Positions 52,184 through 60,679 of a DNA stretch of 64,000 nt are shown piece after piece. The stretch is from contig JBAYIS010000011.1 of NCBI GenBank assembly GCA_041665525.1, forward strand, positions 1-64,000, read 5' to 3'. Below the pieces are notes generated by a model. It worked only from the letters and a program-made list of their open reading frames with translations. It had not been told where the DNA came from and searched no databases. The first letter of the stretch is position 1. Each line of letters starts with the position of its first letter. Source of the stretch: UBA8401 sp041665525 (GTDB lineage: Bacteria; Bacteroidota; Ignavibacteria; UBA10030; UBA8401). Position numbers and translations under genes: made by a program.

Positions 52184-54682
52184 ATGAAACGCATTCTTTC
52201 GTTACTGTGTATGGTATCTTTGTTCGGGCTGCTTGCGCAACCCGCGAAGGTCATGGCGCAAAATGCCGATATGCCGCGCGTGATGGTCGTGGTCGATGAG
52301 AAGATCGACAATGCGGACGCCACTGCTCGCAAGGTCGCCGGCAAGATAGAAAAAGCACTGCTGGAGAAGCAATACCGGATCGTTGATTCGCGGCAATTTT
52401 CAGAAGTCCGTGCCCGCGACATCGCGGCTGCCGATGCAACAAAAGCAAAGGAATTGGGACGGCGTTATGGAGCAGAATTGATTATCGCCGGAGGTGCACA
52501 GACGAATTTTGGCGGAGAAAAGGATGTGTATGGCACGAAAATGAATGAATTCACTGCGGACGGTGAAGTGAAATTAATCATCACCGATACGGGCGAGATT
52601 CTCGCCGTTGCCAGCGCATCGTCAAAGAAATCATCGCAGGGCAAAGCTCAGGCAGCTTCCAAATCACTGGAAGAGGTAGGGGATATGCTTGCGGCGGATC
52701 TCATGGCAAAAATTGACATGAAGATGAAGGAGATGAAGGAGAAGCCGATCATTGTCGAACTCATCCTTCAGGGAGTGAACGATGCATCATTGGTGAAGAT
52801 TGAATCGGAACTGCCGGGGAAGATCTCGATGATTGAAAAGATGAAACTGCGTTACATGGAAGGCGGCACAGCTTCCTACGATGTAGTGATGAAAGGAACA
52901 TTAGATGAACTCCGGAAAGCGTTCTCAGGAATGCAGGAATATTCCGTCATCGGCGCGTCGGGCAACCGGTTGGATGTCTCAACGAAGACCAGCGGAATCA
53001 AGAAAGCCAGCATGATCATGTCCAGCGCTTTGGAGATCACCGAATTTAAGGTGGAGAATATATTCCCGGCACAGTTCGTGTACTATTCAAAGAATCCGAT
53101 CGGTGCTGTCACTCTGGAAAATACCGGTAAAACCGATATCAAGAATATCAAAGCGAAAATCTTTATCCCAAATTATATGTCGTTCCCCTCGGAACAGATG
53201 ATTCCAATACTGAAGGCGGGTGAGAAGAAATCGTTCGAAGTTTCCGCTACGTTGGATAAGGAAAAGCTTCAGGCGGTCAGCGAAAACACCATTGCGCAGA
53301 TCAAGACGGAGATCTCCTACAATCAGGGAGGCGAGGAAAAAACCCGCAGCATTACGAAACCGGTTACAATTTACAGCAAGAATTCCATCAGTTGGAACAA
53401 ACCATCTCATGTGGGTGCCTTCGTCACTTATAAGGATGCAGCAGTGGAGAATTTCTCCCGTAACGTGGTCGGCAATGTGAAATTCGACCAAGCAATGTAT
53501 CCGAATGCTTCGCGCAGCATGCAAAATGCAATGAAGATTTGGGATGCTGTTCGTTCCTTCTCGATCAATTATGTGACCGACCCGTGGGTCGTGGCAGAAG
53601 GAGATGTGCTGGATGAGATCCAGTTCCCGCGCCAAACGCTCGCAAAAAAAGCTGGTGATTGTGATGACAGTTCAATCCTTCTGGCAGCGTGCCTTGAAAA
53701 TCTCGGTATCCGGACCATGCTCATCGGAACTTCGGATCATATTTTCATTATGTTCGATACCGGTGTGAACAAAAAGAATGCATCCAGAGTGAGTTTGAAT
53801 GAACGGGATTATGTTATTCGTGAAAACACCGTCTGGATCCCGCTGGAAACGACCATCATTAATAAACCGTTCGCCGAAGCGTGGAGAATGGGTGCGGAAG
53901 GATTCTATAAGACAGCAGACGTCAAAGGAAAAATGGATATCATCGATGTCCGGAAATCGTGGGAAATGTCGCCGCCGAGCAATTTAGCGGGTGATGAAAA
54001 GATCGCGGCGACTCCGGCAGCAGCAGATATTGAAAAACTCCTTGTCGCGGATGCTCAAATACTGGTGAATGCCAATAATGAGATGATCAATCAAAAAGTG
54101 GCATATCTCAAGGGACAAAATAATGAACAATCCTCGAATGAGGCGGCGGTGATTCTGGCGAATGCCGGCAAATATGACGAAGCTATCGGTATCATTAAAA
54201 CATTCAGTTCTGCTTCAGCGCAGAATAACCTTGGAAATATCTATCTTCTGAAAGGGGATTCTCTGAACGCCTATAAGAGTTATACGGCGGCGATGACCGC
54301 CGATACAAAAGATGGCGGTATCAATTTGAACATGGGCTTGCTGAAATATCTGGGCGGTGATCACAACGGAACGGTGGAATCATTCGCGTCCGCTGTCTCT
54401 AAATTCCCCACGCAGGAACAGGCTTATGCCGAACTCGGTATTGATAATATTGTTGCAGAAATGGGACAGACCCGTGCTGCTGAGAAGAGCGCGGTGGTAG
54501 ACAAGGGTGAGCTGCAAAGTCTGATGTTTAGCGCCCTGCAAGATCTTCAAACACGGAAGGATGCCCGTACGGCAAGCCGACAGGTGCGGCGCGGTGAGAA
54601 CAAGTTCCTCTTCGGCGGACGCCGCGGTATCGATCCGACCGCATTAGCGAACATCAAAGATTTCCTCTATTGGAAAATTTAG
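52184..54682 (+). CDS. Secreted transglutaminase-like/TPR protein with CsgG/FlgT-like N-terminus
   Basis: An 832-residue exported protein, last gene of the operon; AGGAG lies before the ATG. Signal peptide about 1-25 (ends VMAQ). Residues about 30-190 resemble the periplasmic fold of FlgT/CsgG relatives (RVMVVVDEKIDNADATARKV; YGAELIIAGGAQ). About 285-400 is an Ig-like domain (GAVTLENTGKTDIKNIKAKI). About 430-600 is a transglutaminase-like core: KKAGDCDDSSILLAACLENLGI with Cys493, SDHIFIMFD with His519, and WIPLETT with Glu at the usual Asp position. The C-terminal ~200 residues are TPR-like (ANAGKYDEAIGIIKTFSS; NNLGNIYLLKGDSLNAYKSY). It may cross-link or proteolytically trim envelope proteins; inferred from fold. 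Confidence 0.82.
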   Translation: MKRILSLLCMVSLFGLLAQPAKVMAQNADMPRVMVVVDEKIDNADATARKVAGKIEKALLEKQYRIVDSRQFSEVRARDIAAADATKAKELGRRYGAELIIAGGAQTNFGGEKDVYGTKMNEFTADGEVKLIITDTGEILAVASASSKKSSQGKAQAASKSLEEVGDMLAADLMAKIDMKMKEMKEKPIIVELILQGVNDASLVKIESELPGKISMIEKMKLRYMEGGTASYDVVMKGTLDELRKAFSGMQEYSVIGASGNRLDVSTKTSGIKKASMIMSSALEITEFKVENIFPAQFVYYSKNPIGAVTLENTGKTDIKNIKAKIFIPNYMSFPSEQMIPILKAGEKKSFEVSATLDKEKLQAVSENTIAQIKTEISYNQGGEEKTRSITKPVTIYSKNSISWNKPSHVGAFVTYKDAAVENFSRNVVGNVKFDQAMYPNASRSMQNAMKIWDAVRSFSINYVTDPWVVAEGDVLDEIQFPRQTLAKKAGDCDDSSILLAACLENLGIRTMLIGTSDHIFIMFDTGVNKKNASRVSLNERDYVIRENTVWIPLETTIINKPFAEAWRMGAEGFYKTADVKGKMDIIDVRKSWEMSPPSNLAGDEKIAATPAAADIEKLLVADAQILVNANNEMINQKVAYLKGQNNEQSSNEAAVILANAGKYDEAIGIIKTFSSASAQNNLGNIYLLKGDSLNAYKSYTAAMTADTKDGGINLNMGLLKYLGGDHNGTVESFASAVSKFPTQEQAYAELGIDNIVAEMGQTRAAEKSAVVDKGELQSLMFSALQDLQTRKDARTASRQVRRGENKFLFGGRRGIDPTALANIKDFLYWKI

Positions 54683-54706
54683 TTGGATAAATTGAATATT
54701 TTTTTG

Positions 54707-54741
54707 CAAGTTACCCTCCAAATCGGAGGGTAACTTGTTTT
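54707..54741 (+). terminator. Rho-independent terminator of the CsgG/T9SS operon
   Basis: Perfect 13-bp stem CAAGTTACCCTCC (54707-54719) with its complement (54725-54737), 5-base loop, T-run after it. It separates the five-gene operon from the cyclase gene. Confidence 0.92.
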
Positions 54742-54781
54742 AAAAGGATTCTTCCGCCACTCTTTCAACCTTCGGGGTCCC

Positions 54782-56935
54782 ATGAACAAAAAACTGATCA
54801 AGTCTCTTTTTGCAGTTCTCTTTGCGTTCCTCTCCATTGGTATCACCAGCGGATTATTTCAATTGGAATTCTTTAAGTCTCTAGAACTGAAAGCGTACGA
54901 TGCATTACTTCAAGCGCGCGGTGAACGAGAGCATACTTCGAATGTCGTTATCGTGACGATCGATGAATATACGATGAAGGAATTGGATTATCCGATTCCG
55001 CGCGATAAGTACGGCACACTTCTGGCGATTCTTGCACAGAGCGGATCTCTGGCGGTCGGAGTCGACGATCTGTTCCCGACAATCCGGCAGGACAGCATCT
55101 CGCTGTTTGAGAATGATCAATTCCTGTTCTTTCACTCCTATGCGCCGAATGTCTATCATGCCATCGGCCCGTTCGTGCCGGGAGATGACAATCCGGGAGA
55201 GAAACGCGCCATTGATATGGAAGCGGCAAGAATTTTACATCAACATGCCATTCCGAAAAAAGGCCAATTCAATTTTCCGCAGGCGACCTATATCGATGAA
55301 CGTCCGTACGATTCGCTCGTCAATATGGCGGCAGGGATCGGACATATCCTCATCCGTCCTGACTCGATCGACGGTATCATCCGGTCCGTTCCATTCTTTG
55401 TAGAATATGCGGGCGATTATTATCCGACATTCGGTGCTGCGCTGGCTTTCGCCGCCGCCCAGGTGGATCTTCAAACGGTGACGGTAGAAGAAAGTGAAGA
55501 AGGCGGTCTGCTCGTGCACGCCGGCCAACTTGAGATTCCGCTGGATGAGAACGGATATCTTACCGTAGATTATGCCGGTCTCAACACAGTGTATAAACAA
55601 ATCTCTTTTCAGGAGGTTCTGGATGCATTCGTGAAAAAAGATGCGTCGACGCTTTCAATATTCAAGGATGCAGTCGTCATCATCGGACCGACGGCCCGTT
55701 CCATCGGCGATCACAATCCGACGCCGCTTGCCGATATCTCGCCGAACTGCTTCGTCCACGCAAATGTGTACGATCAGATCATCAGCGGAAAATATATTGC
55801 TGATGCTCCGCTCAATGCCCAATTGATGTTCCTGGTAATTATGGCGCTCATTGTTTGTGTCGCTGCCATTCTCCTGAGTCTTCGATGGAGCGTACCGATC
55901 GGCGTTCTGTTTATTGCCGGGTATATGATGTTCGCCTATTCCACATTTGAAAATACCGGAGTCGTATATTATCTGGTCGAACCTATTTTTGCTCTCTTCT
56001 TTTGTTTTGCTTCGGCAATGTCCTACAATGCTGCAACGGAGGGGAGGCAAAAAGCGCAGATCAAAGGGATGTTTGAACGATATGTGGATAAAGCAGTCGT
56101 CAAACAGATACTCGACAATCCATCTCTCGTTAAATTGGGGGGTGAAGAACGGGAGATTACGACATTGTTTGCCGATATTCAGGGATTTACCAGTATGGCG
56201 GAAAAGATGGGGCCTACCAATACTGTGGGGATGCTGAATTCCTATTTGACAGAAATGTCCAACATCATCATTGAGCATGGCGGTACGATTGACAAATATA
56301 TCGGTGACGCGATTATGTCGTTTTGGGGCGCACCAATCAATGACCAGGATCAGGCATTCAACTCCTGTGCTGCGGCGATCAACATGCAGCGGAAACTGAC
56401 CGCTCTGCATACAAAATGGATTCATTACGGACGCCCGGTAGTCAATCAGCGGATCGGTATCAATACCGGCCGTGCAGTTGTCGGCAATATGGGTGCAGAA
56501 ACACGGTTGAACTACACAGCGATCGGCGATGCAGTGAATCTGGCAGCACGGTTGGAGGGCGTGAACAAGGAATACGGCACCCGGCTGTTGATGAGCGAGT
56601 TCACCTACCGAAAAGTGCACGACAGAGTTCTTTCCCGTGAAATGGATCTCGTAGTGGTGATGGGAAAAACTGAACCGGTCAGAATCTATGAGTTAATAGC
56701 ACTGGCGGACGAAGTGCAGACGGATGCGACCAAAAAATTCCTTGAGTTCTATCATGACGGACTGGAAGCCTATAAAAAGCGGGCGTGGAAAAGCGCTATT
56801 GATCAATTTCAACAAGCACTTTCTATTCGCAGGGACGATATTGTCTCCAATCTTTATATTCAGCGGGCGACAATGTTCAACGATTCACCACCGCCGGACG
56901 ATTGGAACGGTGTTTTCATTATGACAAAGAAATAA
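54782..56935 (+). CDS. CHASE2-domain class III adenylate cyclase
   Basis: A 717-residue membrane signalling enzyme. One N-terminal membrane segment (about 8-27) leads into an extracytoplasmic CHASE2 sensor (about 30-335; VVIVTIDEYTMKELDYPIPR, GVDDLFPTIRQDS, GHILIRPDSIDGIIRSVPFF). Three membrane helices (about 340-420) lead to a cytoplasmic class III cyclase domain. Metal-binding Asp465 (FADIQGFT) and Asp509 (IGDAIMSF), adenine-selecting Lys505 (DKYIGD) and the transition-state residues Asn586 and Arg590 (VNLAARLE) are all present, so it should make cAMP. A short TPR-like tail follows. The CHASE2 ligand is unknown. It lies just downstream of the CsgG/T9SS operon but behind that operon's terminator. 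Confidence 0.94.
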   Translation: MNKKLIKSLFAVLFAFLSIGITSGLFQLEFFKSLELKAYDALLQARGEREHTSNVVIVTIDEYTMKELDYPIPRDKYGTLLAILAQSGSLAVGVDDLFPTIRQDSISLFENDQFLFFHSYAPNVYHAIGPFVPGDDNPGEKRAIDMEAARILHQHAIPKKGQFNFPQATYIDERPYDSLVNMAAGIGHILIRPDSIDGIIRSVPFFVEYAGDYYPTFGAALAFAAAQVDLQTVTVEESEEGGLLVHAGQLEIPLDENGYLTVDYAGLNTVYKQISFQEVLDAFVKKDASTLSIFKDAVVIIGPTARSIGDHNPTPLADISPNCFVHANVYDQIISGKYIADAPLNAQLMFLVIMALIVCVAAILLSLRWSVPIGVLFIAGYMMFAYSTFENTGVVYYLVEPIFALFFCFASAMSYNAATEGRQKAQIKGMFERYVDKAVVKQILDNPSLVKLGGEEREITTLFADIQGFTSMAEKMGPTNTVGMLNSYLTEMSNIIIEHGGTIDKYIGDAIMSFWGAPINDQDQAFNSCAAAINMQRKLTALHTKWIHYGRPVVNQRIGINTGRAVVGNMGAETRLNYTAIGDAVNLAARLEGVNKEYGTRLLMSEFTYRKVHDRVLSREMDLVVVMGKTEPVRIYELIALADEVQTDATKKFLEFYHDGLEAYKKRAWKSAIDQFQQALSIRRDDIVSNLYIQRATMFNDSPPPDDWNGVFIMTKK

Positions 56936-57073
56936 TAACCGGTGGATCTCCGGTACAACGGCTGAACATGCACTGTTCGGCCGTTGTCGTTTTTAGCATG
57001 ATTGTTTCGTTGATTTTTCACGTTTTCTTTTATACTTTGTCTCGGCAAATTTTTCGAATTAAAAGTCACCATT

Positions 57074-57748
57074 ATGAATCCATTCTTCCGTTTTATCAAT
57101 TCTTCTGTCGGAAAAAAACTGCTGATGAGTTTGACCGGCATTTTTCTCTCCGTTTTCCTTGTTGAACATCTTGCAGGAAACCTATTGCTTCTTAAACAGG
57201 ATGGCGGCGAAGCATTTAATGAATACGCGCATTTTATGGGAGGCAATCCCATTGTTCGCATTCTGGAGGTCGGACTGGTTGGTCTGATTCTTCTGCATAT
57301 CTTCAATGGGGCAAGATTGTGGCTTTCCAATCGGAGTGCCCGAGGAAAGAAGTACGAAGCCTATAGGCTTGATGAGAACACAACATTCCAGGCGCGGATG
57401 ATGAAACTATCTGCTGCGCTGGTGTTTCTGTTCCTGGTCATTCATCTGAAAAAATTCTGGATACCAGCGCGTTTCCTGAATGAACCGGATATTGCTTCAC
57501 TCGTCTATTATACTTTCCAACAGCCGTTCTATGTGGTATTTTATCTGGTGGCGTTGTTCATCGTGGGATACCATCTCCGGCATGGATTCCAGTCGGCATT
57601 CCAGACGCTGGGCTTTCGGACGAAACGATATCAGGCGCTGATTGAATTTATCGCCGTGTTGTTCTGGTTCGTCGTTCCTATCGGTTTTGCCATCATTCCG
57701 TTGTACATCTATTTTTTTAGCGGAAGCACAGTCGCTTTTGCTCAATAA
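57074..57748 (+). CDS. sdhC: Succinate dehydrogenase/fumarate reductase cytochrome b subunit
   Basis: A 224-residue membrane anchor of the B-type complex II, with five hydrophobic segments (about 15-37, 62-82, 108-128, 150-172, 190-215). Conserved His residues in LVEHLAGN, LLHIFNG, VIHLKKFW and GYHLRHGFQ are the likely ligands for two b haems. The family is that of Bacillus/Wolinella/Bacteroidota-type fused anchors in which one protein replaces SdhC and SdhD. It passes electrons between the iron-sulfur subunit and the quinone pool. First gene of sdhCAB; no strong Shine-Dalgarno. Confidence 0.93.
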   Translation: MNPFFRFINSSVGKKLLMSLTGIFLSVFLVEHLAGNLLLLKQDGGEAFNEYAHFMGGNPIVRILEVGLVGLILLHIFNGARLWLSNRSARGKKYEAYRLDENTTFQARMMKLSAALVFLFLVIHLKKFWIPARFLNEPDIASLVYYTFQQPFYVVFYLVALFIVGYHLRHGFQSAFQTLGFRTKRYQALIEFIAVLFWFVVPIGFAIIPLYIYFFSGSTVAFAQ

Positions 57749-57767
57749 TGAACATCTGAAAAAATCT

Positions 57768-59681
57768 ATGACCTTGAACTCGAAAATACCCGGCGGACCG
57801 CTCGAAAAGAAGTGGTCATCGCATAAATTCAATATGAAACTGGTCAATCCTGCCAACCGGCGGAAATACAAGATCATCGTTGTAGGGACCGGCCTTGCCG
57901 GTTCATCGGTTGCAGCGACTCTTGGAGAACTGGGATACAACGTGCATTCGTTCAGTTTCCATGAGTCCCCGCGTCGCGCACATAGTATTGCAGCGCAGGG
58001 AGGGATAAACGCACCGAAGAACTATTCGAACGATGGCGACAGTGTTTACCGTCTGTTCTATGATACCATTAAAGGGGGCGATTACCGTGCCCGTGAGGGA
58101 AATGTCTACCGGTTGGCGGAAGTCAGCGGATCGATCATCGATCAGTGCGTTGCACAAGGTGTTCCATTCGCCCGTGATTACGCCGGATATCTGGACAACC
58201 GTTCATTCGGCGGTGCACAGGTTGCACGGACATTTTACGCACGAGGACAAACAGGACAGCAACTGCTGCTGGGTGCGTACTCCGCACTGAACCGTCAAAT
58301 TGACGCAGGAACAGTGAAATTCTACGAACGCCGTGAAATGCTCGATCTTGTATTGGTGGAAGGAAAGGCGCGCGGTATTGTTGCTCGGAATTTGATAAAC
58401 GGTAAGATCGAATCCTATACCGCGGACGCAGTTGTTCTGGCAACCGGCGGTTACGGCAATGCATTCTTCCTGTCGACCAATGCAAAGGCAAGTAATGCCA
58501 CCGCTATTTGGCGTGCACATAAAAAGGGAGCATTCTTTGCCAATCCCTGTTACACACAGATTCATCCCACATGTATACCGGTGACCGGCGAACATCAATC
58601 GAAGCTGACATTGATGAGCGAAAGCTTGCGTAATGATGGACGCGTATGGGTGCCGAAGAAAAAAGGAGATACGCGGGCAGCAAAAGATATTCCTGATAAT
58701 GAACGCGATTATTATCTGGAACGGCTCTATCCTTCCTTCGGCAATCTTGTGCCGCGGGATGTTGCATCGCGACGCGCAAAAGAGATGTGCGACAACGGAT
58801 ACGGTGTTGGACAATCAAAGATGGCGGTCTATCTCGATTTTGCGGATGCCATCAAACGGTTGGGACGCGAATCGGTTTTTCAGAAATACGGGAATTTGTT
58901 GGATATGTATAAACAGATCACCGGTGAAGATCCATACCAGGCGCCGATGAGAATCTATCCTGCGGTCCATTATACAATGGGCGGATTATGGGTGGATTAT
59001 AATTTGATGAGTACCATACCGGGATTGTTCGTGCTGGGTGAAGCGAATTTCTCCGATCATGGTGCGAACCGTCTCGGTGCGAGTGCTTTGATGCAGGGAT
59101 TAGCGGACGGATATTTCATTGCACCGTATACCATCAGCGATTATCTGGCAAGCAACAAGTTCGCTCCGGTGAAAGAGGATAGACAGGAATTCAAAGAAGC
59201 GGAGAACACGGTCACAGGAACGATCAACAAACTGCTCGGCATCGATGGTAAGAAATCGGTGGATGAGTTCCACCGTGAATACGGCAAAGTGATGTGGGAT
59301 TATGTCGGCATGGGACGCAATAAGGCAGGATTGCAGAAAGCATTGAAACTCCTGCCGGAAATCCGCGAACGGTTCTGGAAAGAAGTTAAAATTACCGGCA
59401 ATGCCCACGATATTAACACGGAGTTGGAAAAAGCACAGCGGGTAGCGGATTTCATGGAACTGGGCGAGTTGATTGCAATTGATGCATTGCATCGGGAAGA
59501 ATCCTGCGGTGGACATTTCCGGGAAGAATACCAGACAGAAGAGGGTGAGGCAAAACGGAATGATAAGCGCTTCGCCTATGTCGCTGCATGGGAATTCACC
59601 GGCAAGACCGCAAAACCGAAACTGAACAAAGAACCATTGAATTTTGAAGAAGTCCATCCGTCCCAACGGAGTTACAAATAA
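57768..59681 (+). CDS. sdhA: Succinate dehydrogenase/fumarate reductase flavoprotein subunit
   Basis: A 637-residue catalytic subunit carrying covalent FAD. I start it at MTLNSKIPGG, 19 bases after sdhC; the frame is open further upstream but overlaps sdhC. Motifs: FAD-binding IIVVGTGLAGSSVAATLGEL, covalent FAD His72 in RRAHSIAAQGG, GGYGNAFFLSTNA, the substrate-site IHPTCIPVTGEHQSKL region, and the C-terminal GEANFSDHGANRLGASALMQ. It fits the B-type (Bacteroidota/epsilon-like) group. Whether it works as dehydrogenase or reductase cannot be decided from sequence. Confidence 0.95.
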   Translation: MTLNSKIPGGPLEKKWSSHKFNMKLVNPANRRKYKIIVVGTGLAGSSVAATLGELGYNVHSFSFHESPRRAHSIAAQGGINAPKNYSNDGDSVYRLFYDTIKGGDYRAREGNVYRLAEVSGSIIDQCVAQGVPFARDYAGYLDNRSFGGAQVARTFYARGQTGQQLLLGAYSALNRQIDAGTVKFYERREMLDLVLVEGKARGIVARNLINGKIESYTADAVVLATGGYGNAFFLSTNAKASNATAIWRAHKKGAFFANPCYTQIHPTCIPVTGEHQSKLTLMSESLRNDGRVWVPKKKGDTRAAKDIPDNERDYYLERLYPSFGNLVPRDVASRRAKEMCDNGYGVGQSKMAVYLDFADAIKRLGRESVFQKYGNLLDMYKQITGEDPYQAPMRIYPAVHYTMGGLWVDYNLMSTIPGLFVLGEANFSDHGANRLGASALMQGLADGYFIAPYTISDYLASNKFAPVKEDRQEFKEAENTVTGTINKLLGIDGKKSVDEFHREYGKVMWDYVGMGRNKAGLQKALKLLPEIRERFWKEVKITGNAHDINTELEKAQRVADFMELGELIAIDALHREESCGGHFREEYQTEEGEAKRNDKRFAYVAAWEFTGKTAKPKLNKEPLNFEEVHPSQRSYK

Positions 59682-59691
59682 GGAGAATTGA

Positions 59692-60429
59692 ATGAAACTC
59701 ACGCTTAAAGTGTGGCGGCAAAACGACAAGAATGACGAAGGCCGGTTCGTCGATTATATCGCCAACGATGTTTCGCCGGACATGTCCTTTCTGGAAATGC
59801 TCGATGTGGTGAACATCGACCTGGTGAAAAAAGGAGAAACGCCGATCGTGTTCGACCACGACTGCCGCGAAGGAATCTGCGGCAGCTGCGGCATGATGAT
59901 CAACGGTCGGGCACATGGCCCGGGCCGCGGAATTGCTACCTGCCAGCTGCACATGCGAAGTTTTTCGGACGGCGATGAGATTATTATTGAACCGTGGCGC
60001 GCAAACGCATTCCCGGTGTTAAAAGACCTGATGGTCGACCGGACCGCGTTTGACCGTATTATGCGTGCCGGCGGATATACCTCCGCTAAAACGGGAGGTA
60101 TTCCGGATGGCAATGCAATACTGGTGCCGAAGCCGGTCGCGGATGAAGCGTTCGATGCAGCGGCATGTATCGGTTGCGGTGCGTGCGTAGCGGCGTGCCC
60201 GAATTCTTCGGCAATGCTGTTTGTTGCAGCAAAAGTATCGCAATTAGCGGTGCTGCCGCAAGGGAAAGCGGAAAGCGAAACGCGGGTTAACCGCATGGTT
60301 GCTCAGATGGATGAAGAGAAATTCGGCAGTTGCTCCAATACTTACGCCTGCGAAGCGGAATGTCCGAAAGGAATTTCCGTAACCCATATCGCACGGTTGA
60401 ACAGGGAGTATATTGCAGCACAGTTCTGA
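59692..60429 (+). CDS. sdhB: Succinate dehydrogenase/fumarate reductase iron-sulfur subunit
   Basis: A 245-residue electron-transfer subunit with three clusters: [2Fe-2S] ligands in DCREGICGSCGMMING plus a Cys about 20 residues on; [4Fe-4S] motif CIGCGACVAACPN; and [3Fe-4S]/[4Fe-4S] ligands in CSNTYACEAECPKGI. AAGGAG lies before the ATG, 10 bases after sdhA. Followed by a strong terminator, so sdhCAB forms a complete operon. Confidence 0.96.
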   Translation: MKLTLKVWRQNDKNDEGRFVDYIANDVSPDMSFLEMLDVVNIDLVKKGETPIVFDHDCREGICGSCGMMINGRAHGPGRGIATCQLHMRSFSDGDEIIIEPWRANAFPVLKDLMVDRTAFDRIMRAGGYTSAKTGGIPDGNAILVPKPVADEAFDAAACIGCGACVAACPNSSAMLFVAAKVSQLAVLPQGKAESETRVNRMVAQMDEEKFGSCSNTYACEAECPKGISVTHIARLNREYIAAQF

Positions 60430-60451
60430 TCTATTTCTTCAAAAAAAGATT

Positions 60452-60490
60452 AAGCCCGTTTCGAGATATTCGAAACGGGCTTTTTTTTAT
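60452..60490 (+). terminator. Rho-independent terminator of sdhCAB
   Basis: AAGCCCGTTTCG (60452-60463) pairs with CGAAACGGGCTT (60471-60482), 12-bp perfect stem, followed by eight T. Confidence 0.93.
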
Positions 60491-60556
60491 TCTCTATTGT
60501 GTCTACCACTCCGATGCTTGTTTTATGGACTCCTTTGGAGCATTATCATTCCTATA

Positions 60557-60603
60557 GGAACGAACCCGCCCGACAAAAAGCTTATCGGGCGTGCGTCCGT
60601 TCC
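60557..60603. repeat. Nested palindromic repeat
   Basis: Outer arms GGAACG (60557-60562) and CGTTCC (60598-60603); inner hairpin CGCCCGA (60567-60573) with TCGGGCG (60585-60591). A related element with GGGAACG ends lies at about 62114-62164. It sits between sdhB and the next lipoprotein gene. Confidence 0.65.
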
Positions 60604-60679
60604 GACAACAGAAATACCTCATTCTTGGTATTGACTATTATCCTCAAAATACCGTACGATGATACAAACAGGAAGAGCA

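Noticed and set aside
55655..56620. 321-codon minus-strand open frame inside the cyclase gene
   Set aside because: Antisense to the catalytic domain with all key residues on the plus strand; no ribosome-binding site or motif.
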